Shown one piece after another: positions 12,108-28,082 of a stretch of DNA of 64,000 bases. A program made the position numbers and the translations under genes. This DNA is from Brachionus koreanus. Lineage: Eukaryota; Rotifera; Eurotatoria; Ploima; Brachionidae. Numbering within the stretch: the stretch's first letter is position 1; each line of letters starts with the position of its first letter. The notes below the pieces were generated by a model, which ran no database searches, had not been told where the DNA came from, and worked only from the letters and a program-made list of their open reading frames with translations. The DNA lies in assembly GCA_016987375.1 (NCBI GenBank), contig PJRA01000016.1:420596-484595 (forward strand), given 5' to 3'.

Positions 12108-12267
12108 TTTTTTTTTTTGATCGGTCCCCCATTTTTTGATGAAAGGGGTTTAGACATGCGCCCCGTATTGCAGAGATATTTTGAAGATTTTTCCACCTTC
12201 AGTAGGTTTTGAACCTTGGATCCTCTGCTTGCATGACTAACACACAAACCGCTTGGCTATATGAGCT
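12108..12267 (-). mobile_element. tRNA-derived SINE, copy 1
   Basis: On the minus strand the head contains a perfect RNA polymerase III box A (TAGCCAAGCGG) and, about 30 bases later, a perfect box B (GGTTCAAAACC), spaced as in a tRNA gene. A tRNA-unrelated body of about 85 bases and an A-rich tail (at about 12108-12119) follow. A second copy at 58100-58250 shares head and body. This is the layout of a SINE that a partner LINE would mobilise. Confidence 0.8.
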
Positions 12268-14320
12268 TTTTTATCTTGCCAAGTTACAGGCTAAATAATT
12301 AAAAATTTTAAACTATTAAGCTAAGATTAAACTTCTAGGTTAAACATGATTTTAATGTATTTTTTGTTAAGCTTATGTTTAATTTGTTAAAAATTTAAAC
12401 TTCAAAAGATTAAATGCAAAATTAAGAACCCCTTAACCTATTAAATATATCAATTAAAACGTTTTAAAAACACTTTAAGAAAAAATACATTGTATTCTAT
12501 TTAAAATGAAATTATGTTAAAAATTATTTTAAAATATAAAAAAGTCATTAAAAATGGTCGGGGGCTCATTATAAGCCTTTTTTTAAATAATAATATTTTA
12601 ACAAAATATTAAACATTTAATGGGTTTAGGATACAGTATTAAACATGTATTTTAAAAATAAAAATATCAAAAGATAGTTGTCATTTTTAGGGTCTGCTAA
12701 TAAATATGTAATAAAAAATTTTTTTTAATAATTATTTATTATAAATAATAAAATGGTTGATTCTTTGCTTTTTGGTTAAGTTTAGTCTATGGGAACATAT
12801 TGTTTTAAAATATCAAACTTTGAAGAGCCGCTATTAGAAATGTCCAATTTTTCTTTTTTAAACTATTAAAATTTTTTCTTTATCGCTTATGTTTATATTT
12901 TATATAAATGTATAGTGATGGACAGTTTAATTGCGCGCTTTTTCTAATAATACCCTCGTTTCATCGATATGTTTTCTACTAATTCCTGACAAATTTCTAT
13001 TCTTTTTAATTGTTAATTAGTCTGATTGAATTTGACTAATTTTATCTAAAAACAATGAATTTTTCTTCTTTGACTTGTTAAAACCACAGGTTCAGCAATT
13101 GAAAGCTCAGCATATTTTTTTTTCGATATTTTTGAATCTTTTTTTTTAGACATGAATCAAAGCATCTATATCAAAAATATTTTCAAATGATTTAACTTAA
13201 TAAGTTAATTAAATTTCATAATAAAGTCTTAAAGGGACATTTTAAAATTTGGAAATAGGACTAAATTTTTTCATTCTTTTTTTAGGGATTGATATCAAAA
13301 TATATTATGTAGAACCCTGTCTAGACTTCTTGTGTAGGATCAATAAATAAAAAGACTTCGTTTAAAATGCTTTATTGGAATAAAAATATAAAAATATAGT
13401 TCGGTTTCTTGACTTTAAACAAAATTGAAAAAAATTTTCAATTTTAAAGCTAAAAAGTTATGTCCACATGAATGGGTTCAAAATTAGAATTTGATTTAAT
13501 TTTGTTTTAGACAAAGATTCTCTAGAGATTTATTTTAAATAATTAAAAAAATGAGCATATTTTCTAATTAATAAAGTTTCCGATTTTTAAATTTGAATTT
13601 AAAATAAAAACGGTTTCAAATTGCTAATTTTGAACCAAATTTTTTTATCAGCAACAGTCTTTAGTCTTCAATAAAGAGATGATGTGGTGGAGACTTGTTT
13701 CCAAGGGTAATTAAATGTAAAAAATTAATTAAATTGATAAAAATATTTTCATATTTTGAATACAGAGGATATAAAAATAATAAATTTAAGCAAATAGGTT
13801 TATTAAATAGAATTAATATCTGCTTAATAATAAAAAAGCTTATAAGATCTTATAAATTTTAGGTCATAAAACAAACGCCTCGTTTTGCCTGGCAGCTATT
13901 CGTAATCAAAAAAAAATACATTGCTTCTTTTTGCTCAATTTAATCAATCAATCAATCAACACACAAAAGCCCCGGGATTTGAACACTTTAATTATTATAT
14001 TTGTTGCTTTATTTTTTGTTGGCCCTAAATTTTGACGGAAACGGGCCAAAATATTCAGAAAAAAATCTCAACAAAGAAAAAAGAAATACATTCATAATTC
14101 ATTGGTATATTTTCACCTGTTTGACTAATAAAAATGGCTCATTATTACTCCAAAAAGTATTTCATTTAAATCAAGCTAATTTAAAAATTACAAAAGTTAG
14201 TTTAAGACAAGAAAGATCAAAGCCCACGCATAAAAAAACATTACGTAATAACTACAACATTGTTAACATTATATAAATACAAGATTATTAAAAAATAACA
14301 AAAAGTTTAGAAATTAAATT
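12268..14320. other. AT-rich stretch upstream of the first kinase
   Basis: No convincing gene. A 91-codon ORF at 14001-14276 lacks any recognisable feature and is probably chance. A short (AATC)n run lies at about 13940-13960. The last few hundred bases should hold the kinase promoter. Confidence 0.4.
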
Positions 14321-17572
<3,252 letters not shown>

Positions 17573-17879
17573 TCAAACAGTTAAATTGAGTTTAAATTGT
17601 TTTAATTGATTATCTAATATCATTTTTTGTAAATAAATTATTTTTTTAAAATTAATCAGTGATTTTTTTTATTGAATAAATTTAGCTTCAAATTAAATAT
17701 TCATTTCATTAAAAAAAACATCTAATACAACAATTATTAGTAATTATTTACCAAAAAAAGCTTTAAATCAAAAAAATTAAATTACAATAAAGATCTTTGC
17801 AAAATTTGCCTTTTTATATAATAATGATTTTTTTCAAATAAACATTATTTAATTTGTTCAACTCATTGACCAAGAACAA
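17573..17879. other. 3' flank of the first kinase
   Basis: Contains a poly(A) signal at about 17632 and then AT-rich sequence. Nothing else seen. Confidence 0.5.
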
Positions 17880-18815
17880 TTAGGAATTATTGCTCGTGGT
17901 CAACTTGTGCTGACGATATTTTGTTAATAACTGAAAATATAGAAAAATTAGAAAGAGCTATAAAAATATGTGAACAATTTGGTGAACTAAATGAAATTAA
18001 ATTCAATCCTGATTAGACCCAGCTGACTGTAATTGTTGAGCTTATGAGTCAAAAAAAAATTGAAAATACCGGTCTCTGATTAACTCTATGAATAATAATA
18101 ATAATGACCATATTGAACAACGAATAAAAAAAACAATCCATTCGTTATAATTTACCAGTCAAATTGGAATACCGTTGAAGATAAAACTCAAGATCCAGTT
18201 CTACAAAACATTTTGACTGTCGATATTGGATGCGGACATTAGAGTACTCATTATCCAAATAAAAAAATTAAGAAGGCACATTGATCAAGAGATTATTGGG
18301 AATTACTAAAATGTCAAAAACAACTAAATTAAAAACGGTCCTTGATCTGGACATAATGCTTCATAATAGAAAATTAAAATTCGCTAAATACTAGTGTTTT
18401 AACCCCTTCACATAAAAATTTATTAAAAATCAACTAGCATTTACATGTTAGTCTACGAAATTGGCCTCATTCTTTAGACTAACTTTAGAGAAGATAAGTG
18501 AAAACAAAGATCTAGATTGTTTCTATAAACTATTATTAAAAAGATTGTTGTAAAATAGGAAAAAATACAAAATTGAAAAAGCTCCTTAACAAGCATCACA
18601 ATTTTTATTTATACACAGTAATTAAGTAAATAATGATAAAGAAGTAAAATCAAAATAAATTGTGAATTAAATCGATCATATAGAGTTATCAATTTTTTTT
18701 CTTATATTAGGAACAAAAATAGACATGGCAAACGATGGTTGATTATTAGTAAAATCGATTAAACAGTATGTAATACCTCTCCTTCACCACCCATGAAGTG
18801 TTGAAAGAAAAAAAA
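17880..18815 (+). mobile_element. Degenerate LINE (second family), RT C-terminal half
   Basis: Plus-strand frames with stops spell the reverse-transcriptase catalytic box and what follows: CADDILLITENIEKLERAI, then CEQFGELNEIKFNPD. Further on are KTKIQFY, a KRLLGITKMSKTTKLKTVL block and a final PSPPMKC, ending in an A-rich tract at about 18805. The catalytic box reads CADD where active elements have YADD or FADD. It is a 5'-truncated dead copy, distinct in sequence from the LINE at 46.7-48.0 kb. Confidence 0.7.
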
Positions 18816-19361
18816 ACTATTTAAATCTTCAATTAATTTATTCAATTACAGTTCATCTACAATTAATCTAATAAGCATGTTTGTGTCTCTCAATATGCTG
18901 AATTAAAGAGTCGTCAAAACATTAATACAGAAAAATTACCTCGATTTTTTTTTTCAATAAATAATTGTGGGGAATACCCCTGGGGTTTGTCCGAATAGCC
19001 TTCGCTTTCGTTTAAACCCTCAAATTTGAAAATTTTGAATTTTTACACAAGGAAAAAGGAGTAAAAAAGAGGAGTAGTTACAATTCACCTTAGTGTATTA
19101 ATAGAATACTGAAAAATCTAAAGCTTATTACTTATTACCTCGATTTATTTCAAAATATAAAACAAAATATTGTCTAAGAAAAAAAAAATAATTAACAAAA
19201 AAGGGCGTTAAAGAAGCATTAAAAATAAATAAATTTAATTAAAATACCATAAAATACAGTCATGATGAAAAAAATAAATTAAGGTTTCTGTGAATAAAAC
19301 TTTTTTCATATTTAAAGATTGATAGATGTAAAATTTTTAAAGAAATAAAATTTCAAGAAAA
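18816..19361. other. Intergenic stretch upstream of lectin-like gene A
   Basis: AT-rich, except for a GC-richer patch at about 18966-19022 (GGGGAATACCCCTGGGG and following) of unknown nature. Presumed to include the promoter of gene A. Confidence 0.4.
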
Positions 19362-21932
19362 ATGGAATACCAAGAACCGGAAAAATTTGTTCGAAAAGTT
19401 TTAGCTGATAAAAGTTCATATATTTTGAACGGATACTCAGATGATCTATTTTTTCAATTTGAATACAAGGTACAAAAATCAGAAGCTGCAAAAAATCTAG
19501 AACTACATGAGAAGGGTCTAGTTGAAATTCCAAGATGGGTTGTGTATTTTTCCATTCCAGTCATGATATTTTTAATTGCTTTCTTTACTGGTGCTTTGAT
19601 CACTATGACCAGTGTTAAACCAGATGCAATTTACGGACAATCGTGTGCTGATAGATCATGTTCAAAAGCACTTAATTTAAAATGCATCAATAAAATTTGC
19701 CAATGTGAATCGCCCAAGTATTACACAAATAAATGTGTTGATCTATCAAAATATGGAGAAACGTGTGTGTCAAGAGACAATTGTGATCCGAGTCAAGACA
19801 TGATTTGTTTTGGTTCTATATGTGCTTGTGCCCCGACAAAATATTGGAATTCTGAATTAAGTAAATGTGTAGATAGATTGACTTATGGCCAAACATGCAA
19901 TGGAGATCAGTGCAAAATTAGAGTTAATTTGGTTTGTAGCTCAATTGGAGTTTGTGAATGTAGTGATAATACTTTGTACATTATTTAAAGAATTTAAACT
20001 AATAAAATTTTTTAATTTTTTTTATCAAAAAAAAAGGTATTATTGGAATGCTAGTGCTAATGAATGTTTTAATAAGAAAAAATTTAGTTTTCCATGTTTG
20101 TCAAATGAACAGTGTTTAGATTCACTTAAGGCAATTTGCAAAGACCAATATTGTAATTGAAAATCTATTTAAATAATTGAGTATATTCTAATTTTTTTCA
20201 AAGGCCTTTGTGCTGATACACAATATTTTAATAATACTCAATGTATTGATAAAGGTGGCGAATTTTTTCCTTGCACATATGATATCATGTGTCTACCACC
20301 AATGTTTTGCTCATCATCTAATTGTACATGTGGAACTTATTACTTTTTTAATGCATCTATTTCAAATTGCCAAGAACAACATTTACCGGGAGGACCATGT
20401 TTTTCAGACCATCATTGTCGTGAAGATAAGCTACTCTTTTGCGATTTAGGCGTATGTAGATGTCCAATAGGTTATTCATGGTCCGGAAGCTCTGAATCAT
20501 GTAAGCTGACTTATTCAAACGGTCCTTGTAGTCAGTCTTCGAACTGCAATCTTGATGAAGAGTTAATATGTGCTACAAACACCGATTGTAACTGTCCGGA
20601 TAATTCTACATTAGGAACATGTGATTGCAAACGAGAAGTTGGAGACGAAATGTATTGGGATTCTTCTTTGTCCAAATGTGTGGCAACACATGCTTATAAC
20701 AATTCATGCACCAGTGATTATCAATGTCGGACAATGACTGAATTTACTAATTGTATTGATGGATTTTGTAATTGTAAACAACCTGGTGGCTTTGCTAGTT
20801 GGAATAGGTGTAGAACATGTAAAGATGGCGATTATTACTTTAATGATAAGTGCTACTTTTTTTCCAATTCAACAGATATCAAAACAAGAGATCAGGCAAT
20901 AAATAGTTGTGACAATGTAAGAATATTTGAAAATTTTCTAATTAAACTATTTTAGTTAAAAAAATATTTTCTTATTCAATTTTTTTTCTGACATTTACTT
21001 CATTACAAACCAGGGGTAGTGTATGTTCTAATCGATATCTGCTTTTGAAAATTAAAAGTTTTTTTAGATAGATGTCTTAATACATTATGTCAAATGACAT
21101 TTTTAGAGTAATTAATTAAATTAAAAAGTAAGAGAAAAACTATTCAATTGTATATATTTATTAAGTTTTTCGTTGGAAGGAGATATCATTTTGAAAATTG
21201 AATTTTCTGAAAAATTTCATGTGATTTAAAGGTTTTTAATTCTTAAAGATCATTCTTAATTTTGTGAAAGAGCATGTCCAGATTTATAACTAAACACTTA
21301 CAAGTGTAGGTTGCAAAAATCCAATTTCACATATTTTAGTAAAAACTAATCAATATGGTTTTTAATTTTACCCATATTTATTCCATATGAAAAATGTTAG
21401 GTCAAGTAAAAATCTTGATCAATCATAAATTACTAACTTTAATTTTTGAACAAAAAGAGAAAATTTATCAAAAATTTTACTTGGCTCAATATTTTTCCAA
21501 GAATTATGTGTCACCAGAATTCAGATAAAGAGTAAATTTAATAGATATTTTTTAATAGAGGCATTAGTTATAAAATTAAGATAGATATTTTAAAAAGAAT
21601 TCTATCACTAACAAGATTAGTTGAATTTTGAATATTTTCAGGTTCGCACAGGAAGTGTTCTAGTTGCAATTGAAACCGAAGCAGAGCTTATTTTTATTAA
21701 CACAACCACTTCACTCACTGGTTATGAAAGATATTGGCTAAGCGGTGGTAGAACAAATAATGGTGTTGGATTAGGAGCTGCTAATGACTATAATTGGTTG
21801 CCTACGTCCAATAATGATGTTGATTCAACTTTGTGTTCCCTTTCAAATCAAAACTGTATATATTTTCAGTATGGATGCTACCAAAGTGATCTAGTTTGTA
21901 CTGAAAATTTAAGATATATTTGTGAATATTAA
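19362..21932 (+). CDS. Single-pass membrane protein with cysteine-rich repeats and C-type-lectin-like end (gene A)
   Basis: Four exons (19362-19975, 20037-20152, 20204-20916, 21642-21932) give 577 aa. A cytosolic N-terminus of about 58 residues precedes one membrane helix (about 59-82, after EIPRW) with no signal peptide, so a type II topology is likely. Outside lie about ten cysteine-rich units of about 35-45 residues, each with the rhythm G-x-C-x(5-8)-C...CxC...W/Y...C, reminiscent of EB/EGF-like modules. The C-terminus (from about DKCYFF) resembles a C-type lectin domain: Cys pairs, an ERYWLSGGR block and a terminal RYICEY. No WND or EPN sugar-binding triplet is visible, so sugar binding is doubtful. 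Removing intron 3 (725 bases) is needed to complete the lectin-like fold. Paralogue of gene B at 24359. Function unknown; adhesion or recognition at the cell surface is a guess. Confidence 0.75.
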
Positions 21933-24358
21933 GACTTAAAAGGCCAATTTTTTTTAATATGAAATAAAATAATTTTAAAAATTTTTCAGAATTTTTTTGG
22001 CCAAGTAAAACTTTTGATCAGATTTAATTTATCAAAAATAAAATATTTAAGTTTTGAAATGAAACAAATGATCTGCGATGAAATTTAATTGCACTTTTAA
22101 AATGTTCTGATCATTTTTGAAAAATTAAAGAATATGGGGCAATATTTTTTGAAAAATGGAATGTGTCTAAGACAATTGGTTTTTTTATACTTAATAATCA
22201 GTCAAAGCTTTAGCTTATTTTAGTTGGGAATCTTTTTTTTTTAATTTCAACAAAAGAGATATGGATACTTTTACAATAAAATAAAGCTAAATTAAACAAA
22301 ATAAAGAGTGTTAGTTTTAAATATTGAAAATTCTAAGACTGAAAACATCCGCTTCATTCCTTAAAATAAAACAAAATTGTTATCACATCATTATTGTCAG
22401 CTTTTAGTAAAACTTTTGCCATTGAAGTAGCATGAATTTTAATTACTTCATCACAATTTGTTATATTAAAGCCAATGCTGAGAAAAGTAAAACTCTTGTT
22501 TATCTTTTCTCTGACATGACAAACAAATCTTTTATCTAATCATAAGAAGCCTAATTGAAAAAATACCAAAGTTTTTTTGCGCTCACAGTTCTCAATTTTG
22601 TCATATAAAATCCAAAAACATTGATTAATCAAACACTTCCCGGAAATTGAGCTTTTAAAATTGATTTAAAAATATCAAAAAAATTTCTTTTAAAACTACC
22701 GTAAGAATTTAGTATATTTCATCAGTTATGACCGTAATATGCAGCCAAAGTAGTTAACTATATATTACACTACTAAACTAAATTAGTTAAGTTATTTTGA
22801 CTAAATTTTAGTTAATCAAGATTTAGTTTTTTTTTAATTGTTTATTTATTATTTTAAATGGCTTTGAGTATCAAAACTCTTTTTGTCATTAGAGTAAAAA
22901 TTATAAAAGTGTCCGTACAAGTTTCAAAAAAGAAAAATATTGTCTAGCAAACTAGCAGTCCATTGGGAAAGTTCATTGGAGACTTGACATATGAGGGTCA
23001 AGTCACAATCTGAGAGCTTCAGACAATCAAAAATTATATTATATTCGGAAATAAATTAACTTTTAATAACTAAAGAAATATAAAGCAAATTATCTAAAAA
23101 ACTTTTTAATTTCTTTGATATCTATAAAAGAAAAACATATTTTTATAACTATTTTTTAGTAAACTAAATTTTAGCTTACTAAATTTTAGTCGACCAACTT
23201 TTAGTTAACTAAGCTAAAGAAAAAACTCCCATCGCTATTATTTTGACTTGCTAGTTTGTAAAAAAGCTTATTTATTTGTTTATCATTGCAGGATTTGGAA
23301 AGATTTCTTATCATTGGCATTCTCAGAAGACCCATTTGTAATTGGTGTGATAAAAAGAACGCTTCTGCATTAAGTTTACTAATCTAGGAGGAGATATTAT
23401 GTTCCTTTTCACAATAAGAGAAGCTTTTGAATTTTATCAAATTTAAAATGGCAAACAGGAAATTTTTAGACAGCCTTTTTTAAGAATAGAGAAAAAGAGA
23501 GTGAAAAATTTTTTTAAAAATATAGCTAGTTTTTCAGTTAAAAATGATTAGTTTTAAAAGAGTAAATAAGAGAGCGCTCTAATTCAAGACTTAATTTAAC
23601 AAGATATATTTTAAAAAGGAAATGGGGTCTAAATCAAAAGTATTAGGTAATCTTTTTAAATCCTTGATCTTGAGGATCAATCTTGGAATATTTTTTTCCT
23701 TGTTTAAATTCATTATCAGAAATTGACATAAAAAATACAAGCTATTCACAACTCAGCAGTTAGAAATATTAATCGATAGTATGGTATTTCAGCTTTTAAC
23801 TTTAAATCTAATTACGAGTCTAAAGTATTTTTGAAAAATGAAATTTAATCTTGAATTTTACTTTGTCTTTATTTAAAAATTATTCATTATTGTATTCATT
23901 ATAGCTAGAAGGCTCCAATTAAAAATGTCTATCTATTTTTTTTTCCAAAATTCACATTAAAATGATTTACAATTTATTAAAGTTTTTAATTTAGATTTAA
24001 AGTAAAATTTTGCGCATAAAAAGGATTTTTAAAAAGAAAAAAGTTGCTTTTTTGATAATTAAAAAAGACTAAAGCCATAAAAAAACAAAGCTAATAAAAA
24101 ATGATTTCTTAATTAGTTAGAATTTTTAAAAATTCAATTTTTGAAATTAGAAATCAGGCTTGTTTTTATACTAATAAAATAATTAGTTTACCAAAAGAGA
24201 AAAATTGAATTTTTTAATTTATTTTTCAAATACTACTGATAAAAAAAATAGATTGAATTGTTGATTATAACTTAAATAGGATTCTATATTTTTTTAGGAA
24301 AAAAAATTCACTATAAATAAAAGAATGACGGTAAGTAATGTAAGCTTTTTTAGCAAAA
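21933..24358. other. Intergenic stretch between lectin-like paralogues
   Basis: AT-rich with no coding signal. Loosely inverted TAGTTAAC/AAATTTTAG-rich sequences at about 22750-22830 and 23150-23225 may be the ends of an old foldback element. Presumed to include the promoter of gene B. Confidence 0.4.
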
Positions 24359-26273
24359 ATGGAATACCAAGAACCTGAAAAATTTGTTCGAAATTTCCTC
24401 GCTGATAAAAGTTCATATATTTTGAACGGATATTCAGATGGTGAGTTTTATCAGTATGAATACAAAGTACAAAAATCAGAAGCTGCAAAAAATCTAGAAC
24501 TACATGAGAAGGGTCTAGTTGAAATTCCAAGATGGGTTGTGTATTTTTCCATTCCAGTCATGATATTTTTAATTGCTTTCTTTACTGGTGCTTTGATCAC
24601 TATGGCCAGTGTTAAACCAGATGCAATTTACGGACAGTCTTGTGTGGGTCGTTCATGTTCAAAAGCACTTAATTTAAAATGCATCAATAAAATTTGCCAA
24701 TGTGAATCGCCCAAGTATTACACAAATAAATGTGTTGATCTATCAAAATATGGAGAAACGTGTGTATCAAGAGACAATTGTGATCCGAGTCAAGACATGA
24801 TTTGTTTTGGTTCTATATGTGCTTGTGCCCCGACAAAATATTGGAATTCTGAATTAAGTAAATGTGTAGATAGATTGACTTATGGTCAAACATGCAATGG
24901 AGATCAGTGCAAAATTAGAGTTAATTTGGTTTGTAGCTCAATTGGAGCTTGTGAATGCAGTGATAATACTTTGTAAATTTTATCTGTGAACAAAAAAATT
25001 AATTTTTAGCTTTTTTTAAAATTATTTCAGATATTTTTGGGATGCGGATGTTAAAGAATGTGTTTTAAAAAAAAGATACAGTCTTCCATGTTCTTCAGAT
25101 TTTCAATGTCTTGATTCAGAGTCAACCATTTGTAAAAACAATCAATATTGTATAAAAATTTTGTTTTGAGTTTTCAAAATTTCAAAATTTGACCACTTTT
25201 TTATTTTTTCTAAAAGGTCTCTGTTCAGATACAAAATATTTCAATGGAATTAATTGTGTAGACCGATTGGGAGAATTTGTTGGTTGTACATATGATGATA
25301 TGTGTAAAATGCCTATGTATTGTGATTCAAATGATGGCTGTAAATGTGATGGTGATCATTTCTTTAGTTCATTGTATGAAACTTGTGTAGAAAAAATAAG
25401 CTCACCAGTGGGTTTTTGTGAATCCCACCATCATTGTAGAAGTGATTTGCATCTTGAATGTAATTTAACAACAAATATGTGCCAATGCATGACTTCGTTT
25501 ACATGGTCAAGTATTCAAAAGTCATGTGAATTGACATACAACTATGGAAAATGCAAATTCAACTCAGACTGTAATCTTGCTGAAGGCCTCATTTGCTTTG
25601 ATGGATCCTATACTTCATGTGATTGTCCAATTTCGTCAACTAATGACAAATGTGATTGTGCGCGCAACAGAACCCACGAAATGTACTGGGATTCAAGTTT
25701 ATCGATTCCACAATGTGTTCCAGCCAAAGCATACCTCGAACAATGCACTGATGACTATGAATGCATGACTAACATAGAAAAAACAAATTGCTTAGGCCAA
25801 GTATGTGACTGTGAACAACCTGGAGGTTGGCTGCCGGCTAAAAGGATTTGCAAAAAATGCAATAATAATGACATTTTTTTCGATCTTGAAGGTTTATGCT
25901 ATCACTTTAGTACTAATCGAAAAGAAGGCGATGATGTTGATAATGATTGCACTGTAAATTTTTTTAAATAAAATTTTTTATCATTTTACATTTTAACATT
26001 ATGACTTTAAAGTTGGCAAAAGTAAAAAATTTTGATGTTTTAGATTTTATTATTGAACACGCAGATCCGGATGAAAAATATTGGATAAATGGAAGAAGAA
26101 GAAGTGGTGGTTGGTACAGCTATTTTGATTCAAGAGAAACAATAAATGCAACAGTATGTCCTGGTTTTAATGTTGGCAGCGAACGAATGCTTTATTATGA
26201 TCCAGCAATTGAATGCTTTAAGAATGATGAAGATGATGACGATGAATCTTTTAGATATATATGTCAATATTAG
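24359..26273 (+). CDS. Single-pass membrane protein with cysteine-rich repeats and C-type-lectin-like end (gene B)
   Basis: Tandem paralogue of gene A with the same exon plan: 24359-24972, 25031-25149, 25217-25953 and 26013-26273, giving 576 aa. Intron phases match gene A exactly, but intron 3 is only 59 bases against 725. Exon 1 (cytosolic part, membrane helix, first cysteine-rich units) is almost identical to that of gene A, with about 10 of 204 residues differing. Exons 3-4 are only about half identical. The C-terminal lectin-like part has EKYWINGRRRSGGW and ends FRYICQY, with an acidic DEDDDDE insert. The short fourth exon and its start in phase 0 at LAKVKNF are deduced, so that join is the weakest. 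Function unknown. TTTTTTAG lies 5 bases before the ATG. Confidence 0.75.
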
Positions 26274-26916
26274 CTTTTATTTATTCTGAAAAAAATACAG
26301 ATTGATAAAAAATTTAATAAAAGACTAATATTAGCAAAATAAGGTGACGCAGTCTTAGAAATAAAATAATAAGCTAATAAATAGTTTTTCTAATATTTTT
26401 TTTTTCAAAAAGAAAATTGTAGGGAAAGTATGACTCAATATTGCACTGCAATCACTTCACTAGCATTCCTATACGAATAAAGCTTGTTTGGGTTGTAATT
26501 ATATAATTTGACATAAGTTTTTTAGAAATGAATCAGCCTCAGTGTTCTTCTGAGTCATATTAATTAATTTTTTTTTTCAAAATCATAATCAAAGTTATCA
26601 TTATCTTCGTTTTAATTCTTTTTCGTACATGAAGATAAAAATATTAAACATCAAATTTTTTTAGTTTATACTTGATAGAGTAAATAATTTTTAAAAAAAT
26701 TTTATTGAACAAAATGTTAAAGAAGTAAACAAAATGGTAGAAAAACTCTAATATTTAAGTGTTATGATAACAAATATCTAACCAGTAGACCAGATAAACA
26801 GGACAAAGGATACTAATTTAAAAAATTTATTTAGTAATTCTTCTAAGAAAACATATTTATATAGAATTGAAAAAAATAAAATTTCAAATGATTTATTAAT
26901 ATTTTTAAACAATATT
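26274..26916. other. Convergent 3' flanks of gene B and the second kinase
   Basis: AT-rich; no gene or repeat recognised. Confidence 0.45.
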
Positions 26917-28082
26917 TTAAATCCAACTTTGACTCAAATTATCATATATACTTATTTGATCTTCATTTTGTTCACTAATTGGACTTAATCTAGTCATTCT
27001 TTTTTGATATAATTCATTGTCTTTTAGATTAAAATTGTAGCTATTTTCCAAGTGTAAATTTCGCATGTGTTCAAACTGTTCTTCAAGTTCAAATTTAAAA
27101 TTAGACAAATCAATATTTTGTAAAAATTTTTTAGAATTTAACGGTGTCTCTGAAGCTTGTTTGTTAAACCATGAGTGATTCAATATTTGATCAATACTCA
27201 ATCTCTTATTCGGGTCGACAACTATCATGTTGAGAATCAGATCTTTGGCTTCATTGGTCAAAGCTGACCATTCCTTGGTTGTTAAATCCAACTCTCTTGA
27301 TTTTATTCTTTGTCTCATTCCTTCTGTAAAATCACTATTTGTCGAACTGCTAAAAGGCAGATTTCCACAACACAGTATGAACATAACTACACCCAAAGAC
27401 CATATATCACACGAAATGCTGTAGCTAAATTCGGACAAAACTTCTGGCGCAACATATGGTGCAGTGAATTTTGTTGAATTTAAGCCCAATTTTTCTCTCC
27501 TGGCAAAACCAAAGTCTGCTAATTTTACAGTGAAATCAGAGCTTTCTGAAGAGCACAGGATATTTTCTAATTTGATGTCTCTGTGAGCTATGCCTTTTGA
27601 ATGAATGACAGCAACAGCTGTGCAAATTTGTCTCATTATTTTAACTATGTCTTTTTCACTAAAATTTTTTTCACAATGTTTTAACTTATCCCATAAAGAT
27701 CCACCTTGCATACTGTTAATAATTTAAAATATTTAAATAATTAATTTGATTAAGTTTACTATTCTAAAATTAGATAGAATTTTTTGTCACTTGAGTAAAG
27801 AGCTTGAATATCGACAATATTTGCGCATGAGCCCAAGCAATCCCAGTGCAAAGTAATTTCATCTTTTGCTTTTGAATTTTTATCCAAAGTCTTTTTTAAT
27901 TTTTTTTTATGTAATCAGTTTAATAAATAAAAAAATACTTTCATTGCGTATAGTTTTTTATCTTTTTTAGATTTAACCAAAATAACTTTTCCATTTATTC
28001 CAAAACCTAAGACAGCCTTCTTTTTGAATATGGAATTAATTGAATATATTTTTTCCTCGTACAAAGTGTTTACTTTTTTCAT
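26917..28082 (-). CDS. Divergent MAPKAPK-like kinase, three exons (paralogue 2)
   Basis: Exons on the minus strand are 27939-28082, 27760-27890 and 26917-27712; all joins are GT-AG and in phase, giving 356 aa. The kinase is complete: G-loop LGFGINGKV (25-33), lysine K48 at the end of exon 1, HRD at 135-137, DFG at 158-160, APE at 180-182. Two oddities: the catalytic loop reads HRDIKLEN where the family has KPEN, and the activation loop reads NSTKFTAPY, so the Thr-Pro that p38 phosphorylates in MK2 is absent. The N-terminus is short, lacking the Pro-rich leader of MK2. The C-terminal 'ETPLNS' keeps a Thr-Pro where MK2 has its hinge phosphosite, but the basic docking tail is weak (KRMTRLSP). 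Probably an active kinase with altered regulation. Start chosen at the first ATG in frame with the G-loop. Confidence 0.83.

Noticed and set aside
14001..14276. 91-codon ORF just upstream of the first kinase
   Set aside because: No recognisable motif, and its composition matches flanking non-coding DNA. More likely promoter or 5' flank sequence.
22750..23230. Possible large foldback with TAGTTAAC-rich ends
   Set aside because: The two ends share short motifs but no continuous inverted repeat that can be aligned by eye, and the flanks show no duplication.
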